Of a stretch of 64,000 nt of DNA, positions 36,630 through 45,688 are shown in pieces (position 1 is the stretch's first letter; every line of letters begins with the position of its first letter). The notes below the pieces were generated by a model that had not been told where the DNA came from, made no database searches, and worked only from the letters and a program-made list of their open reading frames with translations. Origin of the DNA: Acidihalobacter_A sp037381185 (GTDB taxonomy: Bacteria; Pseudomonadota; Gammaproteobacteria; DSM-5130; Acidihalobacteraceae). The translations under genes were made by a program, and so were the position numbers. Location of the stretch: the NCBI RefSeq assembly GCF_037381185.1, contig NZ_JARRQY010000001.1, forward strand, positions 81,040-145,039, written 5' to 3'.

Positions 36630-37351
36630 ACGCGATGGACATAGCCCGCTTCATCCCAGTCGGCGTATCGGACTCGGTCTGACCGGCCTTGCCGACGCGC
36701 TGCTGCTTGCCGGGATGCACTAAGGCTCGCAGGCCGTACGCGACCAGGCTGCCGGACCATCCACGTCGTCGGCCACGCGGCCTACCGCGCTTCAGCGGCT
36801 CTGGTGGGCGAGAAGGGGGCGTCCCGAATTTCGTCGCCGAGGCGTATCTGGGCGGACCGTTCGTTGCCTGCCTGCCGCGGGACATTCGCAAAGACATCGC
36901 CGCCTGGCATACGCCGTAGTCACTGTCGGGTGATTGTGCCGGCAGGCTCATCAGTCTGCCGGCCGGCAATGTTTCCAGCGGAATCGAACCCATCTTCGCC
37001 ATTGATCAGCGTCGACGCCTGACCATCGGCGCTGGCAGGGAGCGCGAATTGAGCCTGGTGGGCTGGGCCTGTGGGCCGTGGCGCCGCACGCACCAGGATG
37101 AGAAAGTCTGGTGACCGCGTTGGAGCTTTCCCAGGGGGCGCATCTGGCCATGCGGGCGGTTGTTGCGTCCTTACGCCGACAACGCTTTTTCGAAGACCAT
37201 GAATGTGCCCGCGGAGATGCCGTTCGAGGAATTCAGCGCACTTTACGAGCCGGCGTACTCGCTCGGCCTCAATGGCTGCACGGCCTTCCATCCCGGTGCG
37301 GACCTGGACGGCGTGGCTCCATGCGGTCGAATCTCAAGTGTACTGCTGTGA
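36630..37351 (+). pseudogene. nrdJ: Decayed adenosylcobalamin-dependent (class II) ribonucleotide reductase, C-terminal part
   Basis: No intact frame exists, but successive frames spell NrdJ in order. SRRIGLGLTGLADALLLAGM lies near 36655-36720, then a stop. NFVAEAYLGGPFVACLPRDI is at about 36825-36890. ISLPAGNVSSGIEPIFAI is near 36950-37005, TALELSQGAHLAMRAVV near 37113-37163, and DNAFSKTMNVPAEMPFEEF near 37180-37236, followed by a match to the YSLGLNGCTAF segment. At least three frameshifts and several stops separate the pieces, so it cannot make an enzyme. The N-terminal two-thirds, including the active-site cysteines, are missing. The 1,006-bp gap around it holds no other gene that I can support. 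Confidence 0.85.
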
Positions 37352-37519
37352 CGTCTTGCGCGAAGGTGATTGAAGGTAGGGACGATTTGGACACGGTGGA
37401 CACCGGTTTACTTCAGACGAAACAGGTGTCGAAAGTGCATACTTGAGGCCATGACCGCATGCGGTGCATGCCGGTTTCGGTTAGTAATTCTTTAGTGAGC
37501 GGAAGGTTTCGATCTGACG

Positions 37520-37996
37520 ATGAAAATCAAAGTACTGTTCGTGTGCATGGGCAATATCTGCCGTTCTCCGGCCGCGCAGGGCATGTTCGAGCACCTGTTG
37601 GCCGAGCAGGGCCTGGAACATATCATCGAGGTGGATTCGGCAGGGACTCACGCTTATCACGTTGGCGAGGTGCCGGATGCGCGCATGCAGGCGGCAGCGG
37701 CCCGGCGTGGCCTTGATCTGTCCGGTCAGCGTGCGCGGCGCGTCGCCAGCGAGGATTTTGCCCTCTACCACTACATCCTTGCGATGGACCACTCCAATCT
37801 GGCCGAGTTGCAGGAGCGTATGCCGGACGAGGGAACACCGCCCGTGCTGTTCATGAGCTATGCGGGGGCGGTTGGTATGGACGAGGTGCCGGATCCGTAC
37901 TATGGCGGTGAAACCGGTTTCGAGCGGGTGCTCGATCTGGTGGAGGAGGCTGCAAACGGCCTGCTGCAGAGCATTCGCAGGCAGCACTCGATCTGA
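37520..37996 (+). CDS. Low molecular weight protein-tyrosine phosphatase
   Basis: The 158-residue protein starts MKIKVLFVCMGNICRSP, the CX5R phosphate loop (CMGNICRS) being diagnostic of this family. The general-acid aspartate is in VPDPYYGGETGF. It removes phosphate from tyrosine in proteins and is often linked to polysaccharide control or unknown signalling. It is alone on the plus strand between the nrdJ relic and a terminator hairpin shared with rne. No tyrosine kinase gene is nearby in the window. Confidence 0.95.
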   Translation: MKIKVLFVCMGNICRSPAAQGMFEHLLAEQGLEHIIEVDSAGTHAYHVGEVPDARMQAAAARRGLDLSGQRARRVASEDFALYHYILAMDHSNLAELQERMPDEGTPPVLFMSYAGAVGMDEVPDPYYGGETGFERVLDLVEEAANGLLQSIRRQHSI

Positions 37997-38014
37997 GAGA
38001 GTCTTCCAGTGGAG

Positions 38015-38042
38015 GGCGTGGCCGTGCAGACACGGCCACGCC
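38015..38042. terminator. Bidirectional terminator hairpin between the tyrosine phosphatase and rne
   Basis: A perfect 12-bp stem (GGCGTGGCCGTG and complement) with a 4-base CAGA loop lies 18 bp after the phosphatase stop and 25 bp past the rne stop on the other strand. No T-run follows, but position between convergent genes favours a termination or 3'-stabilising role. Confidence 0.7.
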
Positions 38043-38067
38043 TGATCACTCGGAGGCAGAAGCTGTG

Positions 38068-41000
38068 TCAGCCGTCGACCGGCTCCTTGCTTCGCGCAGT
38101 CGGGTCCTGAGGTTTGGGGGCGACAGCAGGGGCGTCCGCCGCCGGCGTGCTCCGGGTTTTCTCAACCGCCGCTTCGACCACCGAACGCTGCTGCGCGTTC
38201 TCCTTCTCTACAGTGGACTGTACAGTGCTTGGGCCGGCATCCGGCTTGCGTGTTTCCGGAGCAGTCGCCGGCTTGTCTGCTTCCGTCACGCTGCGCTGAG
38301 GAGCGGGCTTTGCAGCCGGTGGTTCAGCGGAAGGCTGCTGCGTGCTGCTTTTGGGTGTGGGATCCGGCTCAACTGCCGGCTTGCCGGTTTCCGTCGTGCC
38401 GTGCTGGGAACGAGGTTTTTCGATCGCCTGGCGCGGCGATTCGGCGGGAGGCAGAGCGCCGCCCTTGGGCGCTGCGCCCGGTTCGGCCGCCGGCTTGCCG
38501 GCTTCTACCGTACTGCGCTCGGGGCGTGGTTTTTCGACCGCCTGCTTCGGCGGCTCGCCGGAGGGCCGGGCGTTGCTCGTGGGCGTTGCCTCCGGAGCAA
38601 CTGCCGGCCGGGGATGCTTCGATGCGAGAGCTTGGTCCGAAGCGACGGCGGGGGTCTTATTCTCTTCCGGCGCGGACTCGCGAGCTGCCGCAGTGTCGGC
38701 GGACTTGGTTGCCTTTTCGGCAGGAGCCTTGTTCACGGCTTCCTGCGGCCGACTGTCCGCGTTTGCCGTCTTGGGCGTTACAGTGTCGCCGGCGACTTGG
38801 GATTCGGATCGCTTGGCCGTTGTCGTTTCCGTCTGCGCGGTGGCCGGGCGCTGGGCCGGAGATTCTTCCTGCTGCCTTGGCGTGTCTTCGGAGCGGGGTT
38901 TTGCGCTGTCAGAAGCCTCTGCCTCTGCCTCTGCCGCTGCAGGTTGCTGCTGTTTCACGCCGGCTTCGTCGCGGGGCTTGCCAGTATCGGCCTGAGCCGT
39001 GTCGTTCGCTCTGTCCGCGCTCGAGCCGTTGTTGTTGCGCCGTGCGCCGCCGCGGCGTCCCCGGCGTGAGCGGCTGCTGCGTGAGGAGGTGGCGTCTTCG
39101 CCGGTTCCAACGGCGGTTGGCGTGGTATCCCCCGGCTCGCTTTGCGGAGCGTCGGTACCGCCGGCAGCCGATTCGGCGTTGTCGCTGCCGCTGCTTTCGG
39201 CGTCCGTTTGCTCGGCGTTTTCGCGGCTGCGGCCACGACGGCGGCCGGAGCGGCGGCGCCGCGAGCGCGAAGTGCCGCTCTCTTCGGAGTTTTCGTCGCC
39301 GGGGACTGGGGGCAGTGCCGAGGTCTGCTTCGGCTGTTCACTCTCGGTCTTGGCGCCGGAGGTCTCTTCGGTCTTCGCTTTGCCGTTGCGCGCGTTTCTT
39401 GGCTTGGACGAAGCTTCGGCCGTGCGGCGTTCACGTTCTTCGCGGGGTTTTTCGCCATCACCGCGGGACTGGCCGCCGCGCGTGCGTCGGGTGCGCTCGC
39501 TCTGACCGTCTTCCTTGTTCTGACGCGCAGGGCGTTTGGGCTTGGCGGCAGGAGGGGCTTCAGGTTCCGCAGCGGGTGGCATTGGGGCGAAGAGGCTGTG
39601 CCAGATGCGGGTGATCAAGCCTGGCTTCACAGCGTCTTCGCCGGTTGCCGTTTGTTTCGCGGGAGGCGTTTCCCGATGCGGCGGGGGCGGCGGCGCGGTG
39701 ACGCTGATCGCAGCCACGGCGGGGTCGGCTTCCTTAGGCCGTGGCTGACGGATTTCGGGGTCTTCGGGCACCGGCGCCAACTGGTAGCTGGCTTCGGCAG
39801 GGGCCTGCGATGCAGCGTCCTCGCGTACCCGGATGACTTCGAAATGTGGCGTTTCCAGCGTCTGGCTGGGCACGATCACCGCGCGGACCTTATGGCGTTC
39901 CTCGATTTCGAACAGCACGCTGCGTTTTTCGTTGAGCAGGAAGGTGGCGACGTCGACCGGAACCTTGACGATCACTTCGCCGGTGCGGTCCTTGATGGCC
40001 TCTTCCTCGATCAGGCGCAGCATGGACAGCGCCAGCGACTCGGTGCCGCGAATCGTGCCCTGGCCGCTGCAGCGCGGGCAGACGATCTGGCTGGATTCGC
40101 CCAGCGAGGGCCGTAGGCGCTGGCGGGACATTTCCAGCAAGCCGAAACGCGAGATGCGTCCGACCTGCACGCGGGCACGGTCGAGCTTGAGTGCGTCGCG
40201 CAGGCGGTTTTCCACCTCGCGCTGGTGCTTACTGGGCGCCATGTCGATGAAATCGATGACGATCAGTCCGCCGAGATCGCGCAGGCGCAGCTGGCGGGCG
40301 ACCTCGTCGGCAGCTTCCAAGTTGGTGTTGAGGGCGGTTTCCTCGATGTCTCCGCCCTTTGTGGAGCGGGCCGAGTTGACGTCGATGGAGATCAGCGCTT
40401 CGGTATGGTCGATGACGATGGCGCCACCGGAGGGAAGCTGCACTTCGCGCTGGAAGGCGCTTTCGATCTGGTTCTCGATCTGATAGCGGTTGAACAGCGG
40501 CACGCGGTCTTCGTAGCGCTTGAGCTTGCGCGCGTTGTGCGGCATGACCTGATTGACGAAGTCCAGCGCCTGGCCGTAGACCGTCTCGTCGTCGATGATG
40601 ATTTCGGAGATGTCGTTGCGGAAATGATCGCGCAGGGCACGGATGATGACGTTGCTTTCCTGATAGATCAGCGCTGGCGCCTTGCGTTCGGCGGTGGCAG
40701 CGCGTATCGCCTCCCACAAGGTGGTGAGGTAGTCGAGATCCCACTGCAATTCCTCGGCGTTTCGGCCGACGCCCGCGGTACGGGCGATCAGGCCCATGCT
40801 CTCGGGAACGACCAGCTCGCTCATCGCCTCGCGCAGTTCGCTGCGGTCGTCGCCTTCGATGCGGCGCGACACGCCGCCGGCGCGCGGGTTGTTGGGCATG
40901 AGCACCAGATAGCGGCCGGCCAGACTGACGTAGGTGGTCAGCGCGGCGCCCTTGGTACCGCGTTCTTCCTTTTCGACCTGGACCAGGACTTCCTGGCCTT

Positions 41001-41289
41001 CGCGCAGGGCTTCCTTGATGCTGGGACGGGAGTCCGAGTCGCGCACGGATTCGGCATAGAATTCCTGGGCGACTTCCTTGAACGGCAGAAAACCGTGGCG
41101 TTCGGCGCCGTAGTTGACGAAGGCGGCTTCCAGGCTAGGTTCGACCCGGGTGATGACACCCTTATAGACGTTGGCCTTTTTCTGCTCGCGCGCCGGGACT
41201 TCGATGTCGAGGTCGTACAGCCGCTGGCCGTCGACCATGGCCACGCGCAGCTCTTCGGGCTGGGTGGCGTTGATGAGGATACGTTTCAT
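38068..41289 (-). CDS. rne: Ribonuclease E
   Basis: The 1073-residue protein has the N-terminal RNase E catalytic half: MKRILINATQPEELRVA, an S1 RNA-binding domain around residues 38-120, the metal-binding aspartates in ISIDVNSARSTKGG and IVIDFIDMA, and the zinc-link CPRCSGQG. After about residue 520 comes a long disordered scaffold rich in Arg, Glu, Pro and Ala, including RSRRRRSGRRRGRSR arginine patches for RNA binding. It initiates mRNA decay and rRNA/tRNA processing as the degradosome core. The gene has a long leader with a candidate promoter at 41736-41764, in keeping with RNase E autoregulation through its 5' UTR. Confidence 0.97.
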   Translation of the reverse strand: MKRILINATQPEELRVAMVDGQRLYDLDIEVPAREQKKANVYKGVITRVEPSLEAAFVNYGAERHGFLPFKEVAQEFYAESVRDSDSRPSIKEALREGQEVLVQVEKEERGTKGAALTTYVSLAGRYLVLMPNNPRAGGVSRRIEGDDRSELREAMSELVVPESMGLIARTAGVGRNAEELQWDLDYLTTLWEAIRAATAERKAPALIYQESNVIIRALRDHFRNDISEIIIDDETVYGQALDFVNQVMPHNARKLKRYEDRVPLFNRYQIENQIESAFQREVQLPSGGAIVIDHTEALISIDVNSARSTKGGDIEETALNTNLEAADEVARQLRLRDLGGLIVIDFIDMAPSKHQREVENRLRDALKLDRARVQVGRISRFGLLEMSRQRLRPSLGESSQIVCPRCSGQGTIRGTESLALSMLRLIEEEAIKDRTGEVIVKVPVDVATFLLNEKRSVLFEIEERHKVRAVIVPSQTLETPHFEVIRVREDAASQAPAEASYQLAPVPEDPEIRQPRPKEADPAVAAISVTAPPPPPHRETPPAKQTATGEDAVKPGLITRIWHSLFAPMPPAAEPEAPPAAKPKRPARQNKEDGQSERTRRTRGGQSRGDGEKPREERERRTAEASSKPRNARNGKAKTEETSGAKTESEQPKQTSALPPVPGDENSEESGTSRSRRRRSGRRRGRSRENAEQTDAESSGSDNAESAAGGTDAPQSEPGDTTPTAVGTGEDATSSRSSRSRRGRRGGARRNNNGSSADRANDTAQADTGKPRDEAGVKQQQPAAAEAEAEASDSAKPRSEDTPRQQEESPAQRPATAQTETTTAKRSESQVAGDTVTPKTANADSRPQEAVNKAPAEKATKSADTAAARESAPEENKTPAVASDQALASKHPRPAVAPEATPTSNARPSGEPPKQAVEKPRPERSTVEAGKPAAEPGAAPKGGALPPAESPRQAIEKPRSQHGTTETGKPAVEPDPTPKSSTQQPSAEPPAAKPAPQRSVTEADKPATAPETRKPDAGPSTVQSTVEKENAQQRSVVEAAVEKTRSTPAADAPAVAPKPQDPTARSKEPVDG
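38262..38590 (-). repeat. Tandem imperfect repeats in the RNase E C-terminal scaffold
   Basis: Three adjoining units of about 36-38 residues (108-114 nt) occur near the C-terminus. Each carries a motif of the form EPPxxAxxKPxxxR followed by STVEAGKPAAEP or close variants (TTETGKPAVEP, SVTEADKPATAP). On the plus strand the unit boundary GGCTTGCCGG recurs at about 38270, 38378 and 38492. Such repeats in a disordered region may vary in copy number between strains. Confidence 0.7.
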
Positions 41290-41735
41290 TTAATTTGTGT
41301 TCTCTGGGTAAGGGCCCGCCCGGTCCAGGCGCGCTGCGCGGCGAGCCCGCGCTCGGCGCAATGGCGCCGGCGGCGATGAACTCGGCGAGACGCAGTTGCA
41401 GCCAGGCTTCCAACAAGCCCATGCGCTGCAGCGGACCTAGCGGGTCCCGTAGGGTCGATGTTCCGCGGGACGTTCGGCTCAGAGGCGACCTTCGGCAGCG
41501 CGTGCGGTGCCACATGTCCGCGAAAGCCGCACGGTAATGGTGGCGGCGCTGGATGTGGGCCTGGCTGGAGGAGTGCCTGAGCAAGACGTGCGGTACCTGT
41601 ATATCCTGTTTTGTTGCCGGGCCGGGAACGCTCCCGGTCGAATGCAAAGTGTGTCCGGTCAAGACCGGGCACAGGAAAATCACTGCATTTACAGGGTGTT
41701 GGTTATTGAGTCTCACCTATTTTCCCTGTTCGGAC
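41290..41735 (-). other. Long 5' leader of rne
   Basis: About 440 bases separate the candidate promoter from the rne start codon and contain no supported gene on either strand. The length is similar to the 361-nt structured rne leader known in E. coli, through which RNase E regulates its own mRNA. Several short GC-rich inverted segments are present, such as GGCGCGCTGCGCGG near 41330, but I could not fold it. Confidence 0.5.
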
Positions 41736-41764
41736 AATATAGCAAGCTTGTGACGCCGCATCAA
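41736..41764 (-). promoter_or_regulatory. Candidate sigma-70 promoter for rne
   Basis: On the minus strand, TTGATG and TATATT are separated by exactly 17 bases, a good match to the -35 (TTGACA) and -10 (TATAAT) elements. Transcription would begin near 41729, giving rne a leader of about 440 nt. The spot is in an AT-richer part of the divergent rne-rluC gap. Confidence 0.55.
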
Positions 41765-41841
41765 AGCGTTATATGCGCCCGGTTACGGCAGGCCGGTCCG
41801 AGGCGCTTTCGGCTGACGCGTAAGCGTCACCGGCGTTTGTT

Positions 41842-42810
41842 ATGATCGCGCCCATGAAGACCTCTTCCCAGCCGGAGTCGATGCCGGTCCGTTTCGTGGA
41901 AATCGATGCCGGGCACGCAGGGCAGCGCCTGGACAACTTTCTGCTCGGCGAATTGAAGGGCGTCACCCGCAGCCTGGTGTATCGCATCGTGCGCAAGGGC
42001 GAGGTGCGGGTGAACCGCGGCCGCGCCAAGCCGACCTACCGGCTGGAGTTGGGCGATCAGGTTCGCATCCCTCCGCTGCGGGTTGCGCAGCCGGCTCCGG
42101 TAAGCGCCATTCCGCAAGCGCTCGGCGCCGAGCTGGATGCGGCCGTCCTCTACGAGGATGCCGAGTTGCTGGTGATCAACAAGCCGGCCGGGCTGGCCGT
42201 GCATGGCGGCAGCGGTCTGCGTTTCGGGGTGATCGAGGCCCTGCGCGAGTTGCGTCCGCACACGCCTTTCCTGGAGCTGGCGCACCGCCTTGATCGCGAG
42301 ACCAGCGGGGTGTTGGTGCTGGCCAAGTCGCGCAGGATGCTCACGCAGCTGCACGCCTTGCTGCGCGGAGGCGGCATGCGCAAGGAGTATCTGGCGTTGC
42401 TGTACGGCCGCTGGCAGGGCGGGGTGCGTACGGTGGACGCGCCGCTAGCGCGTACCGGCCGGCGGGGCAACGAGCGGCTGGTCGAAGTGGCCGAGGAGGA
42501 AGGCAGCGATGCGCTCAGCCGCTTTCGTCCTGTTCGGCGTTTGCGCGAGCATACGCTGGCGTCCGTCGATATCGGCACCGGCCGAACGCATCAGATCCGC
42601 GTGCATGCCGCGAGTCTGGGCCATCCGGTGGTGGGCGACAAGAAGTACGGCGATTTCGCGGCCAACCGCGCGGCGCGCGAACTCGGTTTGAAGCGGCAGT
42701 TCCTGCATGCCGCCAGGCTCGAGTTCCAGCTGCCCGATTCCGGCCGCCGGCATCGCTTCGAGGCCCCGCTTCCACATGATCTGCAGGCTTACCTGGACAG
42801 ACTTTCATGA
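41842..42810 (+). CDS. rluC: Ribosomal large subunit pseudouridine synthase C
   Basis: The 322-residue protein has an N-terminal S4 RNA-binding domain (LDNFLLGELKGVTRSLVYR) and the RluA-family catalytic motif LAHRLDRETSGVLVLAK with the active aspartate, plus TGRTHQIRVHAASLGHPV. It converts uridines 955, 2504 and 2580 (E. coli numbering) of 23S rRNA to pseudouridine. It is divergent from rne, the same arrangement as in E. coli and pseudomonads. The next gene overlaps by four bases. Confidence 0.94.
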   Translation: MIAPMKTSSQPESMPVRFVEIDAGHAGQRLDNFLLGELKGVTRSLVYRIVRKGEVRVNRGRAKPTYRLELGDQVRIPPLRVAQPAPVSAIPQALGAELDAAVLYEDAELLVINKPAGLAVHGGSGLRFGVIEALRELRPHTPFLELAHRLDRETSGVLVLAKSRRMLTQLHALLRGGGMRKEYLALLYGRWQGGVRTVDAPLARTGRRGNERLVEVAEEEGSDALSRFRPVRRLREHTLASVDIGTGRTHQIRVHAASLGHPVVGDKKYGDFAANRAARELGLKRQFLHAARLEFQLPDSGRRHRFEAPLPHDLQAYLDRLS

Positions 42811-43499
42811 CCAAACCCTATGAACTGCTGATTTTCGACTGGGACGGGACCTTGATGGATTCCCATGCGCGAATCGTGGCCTGTATGCAGGGTGCGGCGC
42901 GCGACGTGGGTGCGGCGCCGCGGGAGGACGATACCGTGCGCCACATCATCGGTCTGGCGCTGGACAAGGCGATAGGCAGCTTGTATCCGGAAGCCGAAGG
43001 GGCTTTTGTCGAGCGTTTCACGGAGGCCTACCGCGAGCGGTTTCTGAGCGATGGAGAGGCACTGCAGACGATGTTCGACGGGGCACATGATGTCCTCGAC
43101 GTACTGGAACGGGACGGCTATATGCTCGCCGTGGCCACCGGCAAGGGGCGCTCCGGCTTGGATCGCGTGTTGGCCCAGGCCGGTCTCGAGAGCCGGTTCC
43201 ACGTCACCCGCTGCGCCGACGAGGCGTTCTCGAAGCCGCATCCGGCCATGCTCGAACAGATTCTGGAGTTTACCGGCGTCGAGCCGGTGCAGGCCCTGAT
43301 GATCGGCGACACCACTTACGATCTCGAGATGGCCCACAATGCCGGAGTTGACTCGCTCGGCGTCAGCTACGGGGCGCATTCTCCCGAAGCGTTGGTGCAG
43401 TGGCGGCCGCTGGCCATTCTGGAGCGTATTGATGCTTTGCCGGATTGGTTGTTCGATCATGAGCGCCGCCGCCAGGAGCGGCCGGCTACACATTCGTAG
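42807..43499 (+). CDS. HAD-family hydrolase (phosphoglycolate phosphatase-like)
   Basis: The 230-residue protein has the HAD nucleophile motif LLIFDWDGTLMDSHARIV, a helical cap (residues 20-85), motif II AVATGKGRSGL, motif III lysine in EAFSKPHPAML and the metal motif MIGDTTYDLEMAHNAG. The DxDGTLxDS start is like phosphoglycolate phosphatase and PpaX. Its ATG overlaps the rluC stop (ATGA), so the two are co-translated, as is usual for this gene beside rluC in gammaproteobacteria. Substrate unknown. Confidence 0.9.
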   Translation: MTKPYELLIFDWDGTLMDSHARIVACMQGAARDVGAAPREDDTVRHIIGLALDKAIGSLYPEAEGAFVERFTEAYRERFLSDGEALQTMFDGAHDVLDVLERDGYMLAVATGKGRSGLDRVLAQAGLESRFHVTRCADEAFSKPHPAMLEQILEFTGVEPVQALMIGDTTYDLEMAHNAGVDSLGVSYGAHSPEALVQWRPLAILERIDALPDWLFDHERRRQERPATHS

Positions 43500-43523
43500 G
43501 CCGTATCGCGAGGGGGGATGGTC

Positions 43524-44498
43524 ATGGCTGAGGAACCGAAGGTCGAAAGTGCCGGGGAGAGGGAGCACGGTTGGGAGCGAGAGGTGCTGACACGTCTTGC
43601 CTATGCCGGCCTGGTCGAGCAGCGGCGTGCGCGGCGCTGGAGCATATTCTTTCGTTTCGTAGGGCTCGGCATTTTCGCGCTGATCGTGCTGCGTGTGCTG
43701 TCACTGGGTATCGGTCACATCGCCGATGCGGAGGGGCCGCATACGGCGGTGGTACGGCTCGAAGGGGTGATCGCGCCGGGTACCCAGGCCGACGCTGCGG
43801 TGGTCGGGCGCGGTCTGCGCGCGGCCTTCAAGGCCAAGGGTACGGAAGGTGTCGTGCTGTACATCAACAGTCCCGGCGGCAGTCCCGTGCAGGCCGATGA
43901 AATCAATCGCGAGATGCTGCGCTTGCGCAAGGCGTATCCGAAAATCCCGCTGTACGCTGTGTGTAGCGACGTCTGCGCGTCGGGCGGCTACTACGCTGCT
44001 GTGGGCGCCAGGGACATCTACGTCAATCCCGCCAGTATCGTCGGTTCGATCGGGGTGCGCATGGATGGTTTCGGTTTCGTCGACGCGATGAAGAAGCTTG
44101 GCGTGACCCGGCGTCTGATGACCGCTGGCGAGCACAAGGCGGGGTTGGATCCGTTCGAGCCGGTCAAGCCTGAGGAAAAGGCGCATCTGCAGAAACTGCT
44201 CGATCAGGTGCACACCCAATTCATCGATGCGGTCAAGCGTGGGCGCGGCAAGCGTCTGGCCAACGACCCGACGCTGTTTTCGGGTTATTTCTGGACCGGC
44301 GAGGAAGCCCGACGGCTGGGTCTGGCGGACGGTTTCGGCAGCGTCCGCTACGTGGCGCGCAGCGTGATCAAGGCGCCGAGGGTGGTCGACTATACGCCGC
44401 GTCGCGATCTGTTCGAGCGTTTTTCGCAGGGGCTTGGGACGTCGGTGGCGAATGCGCTTTTGACGCTGCAGGAGAAGTTGAGTTTTGGTTTGCAGTAG
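43524..44498 (+). CDS. S49 family signal peptide peptidase (SppA-like)
   Basis: I favour the ATG at 43524 over the one at 43518 because the AGGGGGG ribosome site then has normal spacing. The 324-residue protein has one N-terminal membrane anchor (FRFVGLGIFALIVLRVLSLG) and a crotonase-like peptidase domain. The catalytic serine is in SDVCASGGYYAAVGA and the lysine base is in TAGEHKAGLDPFEP, the Ser-Lys dyad of SppA. It degrades residual signal peptides or membrane proteins. Third gene of the rluC operon. Confidence 0.92.
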   Translation: MAEEPKVESAGEREHGWEREVLTRLAYAGLVEQRRARRWSIFFRFVGLGIFALIVLRVLSLGIGHIADAEGPHTAVVRLEGVIAPGTQADAAVVGRGLRAAFKAKGTEGVVLYINSPGGSPVQADEINREMLRLRKAYPKIPLYAVCSDVCASGGYYAAVGARDIYVNPASIVGSIGVRMDGFGFVDAMKKLGVTRRLMTAGEHKAGLDPFEPVKPEEKAHLQKLLDQVHTQFIDAVKRGRGKRLANDPTLFSGYFWTGEEARRLGLADGFGSVRYVARSVIKAPRVVDYTPRRDLFERFSQGLGTSVANALLTLQEKLSFGLQ

Positions 44499-44545
44499 GG
44501 GGGGCGGTTGGTGGACCTTACGCATCCTTTGAAAGTATTGGAGCT

Positions 44546-45626
44546 GGTTTCGGGCGCGAATTAGCGGCGGGTTTCTCGACTTTGAGCGAGAGAAAGAGTC
44601 GCACTTGCTGGCCGCTGGGGCTCGTTTCGGGCGCGATTCGAGGTATAGGGCTCAGATTGATCGAGGTGATGCGCCCGAGCCTCTTTCTTTGACCGCGCAA
44701 AGAAAGAGGCAAAAGAAACGCGCCCCCAAAGCACTCTGCGCCTGTGCCATTCACGGCTGCAGCGCCTCCAGGCTGCCTTGCCACAAGGCGCGTCGCGCAG
44801 GGAAGGCTCATTGCCTTCACCAGCGGCGCACCACCGGGGCGGGACAGCCTGGAGTCGCCCTTCGGGTGGGCTGGTGTGCGCCCATGGCTGCGTTGCGGCG
44901 CTTGCCAAGGGCTCGGACCATTGCCTTCGCACCGCGCCTTGCCCTGAACACACACCAGCCCACTGCAGTCGCGAATGGCACAGGTGCAGAGTGCTGTGCT
45001 TGTCCCTGACGGGCAACCCCGCGAACGCACCCCTGAACGGGGCTCGCAGCCATTCGCCTCCTGCGAAGGGCTGCTTGGCCGGCGTCCTGCCGGCCATCCC
45101 CGCCCAGGCGCACGTTCGCGAGGCAAGCGATCAGGGGGGGACTCAACGTCAAAACACGGCTGCCGTAGGTTGGGGTGAGTGCAACGAACCCCAACATGAT
45201 CTGCACTGCCCGCGTTGGGGTGCGCTTCGCTTACCCCAACCTACGCTTCGATCGCCGAATACGTAGCCCAAGCGTTTGGGAGGCGTTCTGTTTTGACTCC
45301 CCGATTCCCGTTAGGCCTTGCCTCGAGCGTGTGCCCCGGCGCGGGGTCGGGCGGCAGGGAGGCCGCCCGAGCAGCCTTTCGCAGGGATGCGAATGGCTGC
45401 GGTGCCCCGTGGCGGGGTGTGCGCTCGAGGTTTGCCCGTCAGGGTCAAGGACTTTCGGGTGCCTTTCTTTCGCCTCTTTCTTTGGGCATGCAATGAAAAA
45501 ATCGCCGGGAGCGATTTTTCGCGTCAGCCCCGAAGGGGTGAAGCGCAGGGATGCGCTGAACAAAGAGGCTCGGGCGCGTCATCCAAGTAAGATCAAAACT
45601 GGAAGCGCTGATTCGCGCCCGAAACC
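44546..45626. repeat. Nested inverted-repeat block, non-coding
   Basis: The 1,190-bp gap between the S49 peptidase and maf is built of paired inverted arms. The outer arms, 44546-44566 and 45606-45626, match at 20 of 21 bases. Next come 44668-44691 against 45561-45583, and 44698-44721 against 45460-45484. Closer in are 45004-45075 against 45370-45444, then a hairpin at 45164-45245. A roughly 265-bp insert on the left side is itself bounded by inverted arms 44730-44762 and 44963-44995 (30 of 33 identical). A second left outer-arm copy is at 44624-44640. No frame shows homology to a known protein. Confidence 0.75.
45164..45245. repeat. Long hairpin (REP-like) at the centre of the inverted-repeat block
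   Basis: Two 32-base arms (45164-45195 and 45214-45245), starting CGTAGGTTGGGGT, pair with five mismatches across an 18-base loop. The sequence resembles the GTAGGTTGGGGTGAG-type repetitive extragenic elements seen in many gammaproteobacteria. It may be a REP-like element or the core of a miniature mobile element. Confidence 0.65.
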
Positions 45627-45688
45627 AACCCCAGCGTTCCGAGACATGCGCAACCACGGAGCTACACAACAAAACATGCCCGTCCGAG

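Noticed and set aside
38229..39614. A 461-codon plus-strand frame opposite the rne tail
   Set aside because: Antisense to the low-complexity C-terminus of RNase E; Arg/Cys/Pro-rich noise.
44561..45126. Several 130-200-codon frames in the inverted-repeat block
   Set aside because: All cross repeat arms, occur in many frames at once and show no homology or ribosome sites.
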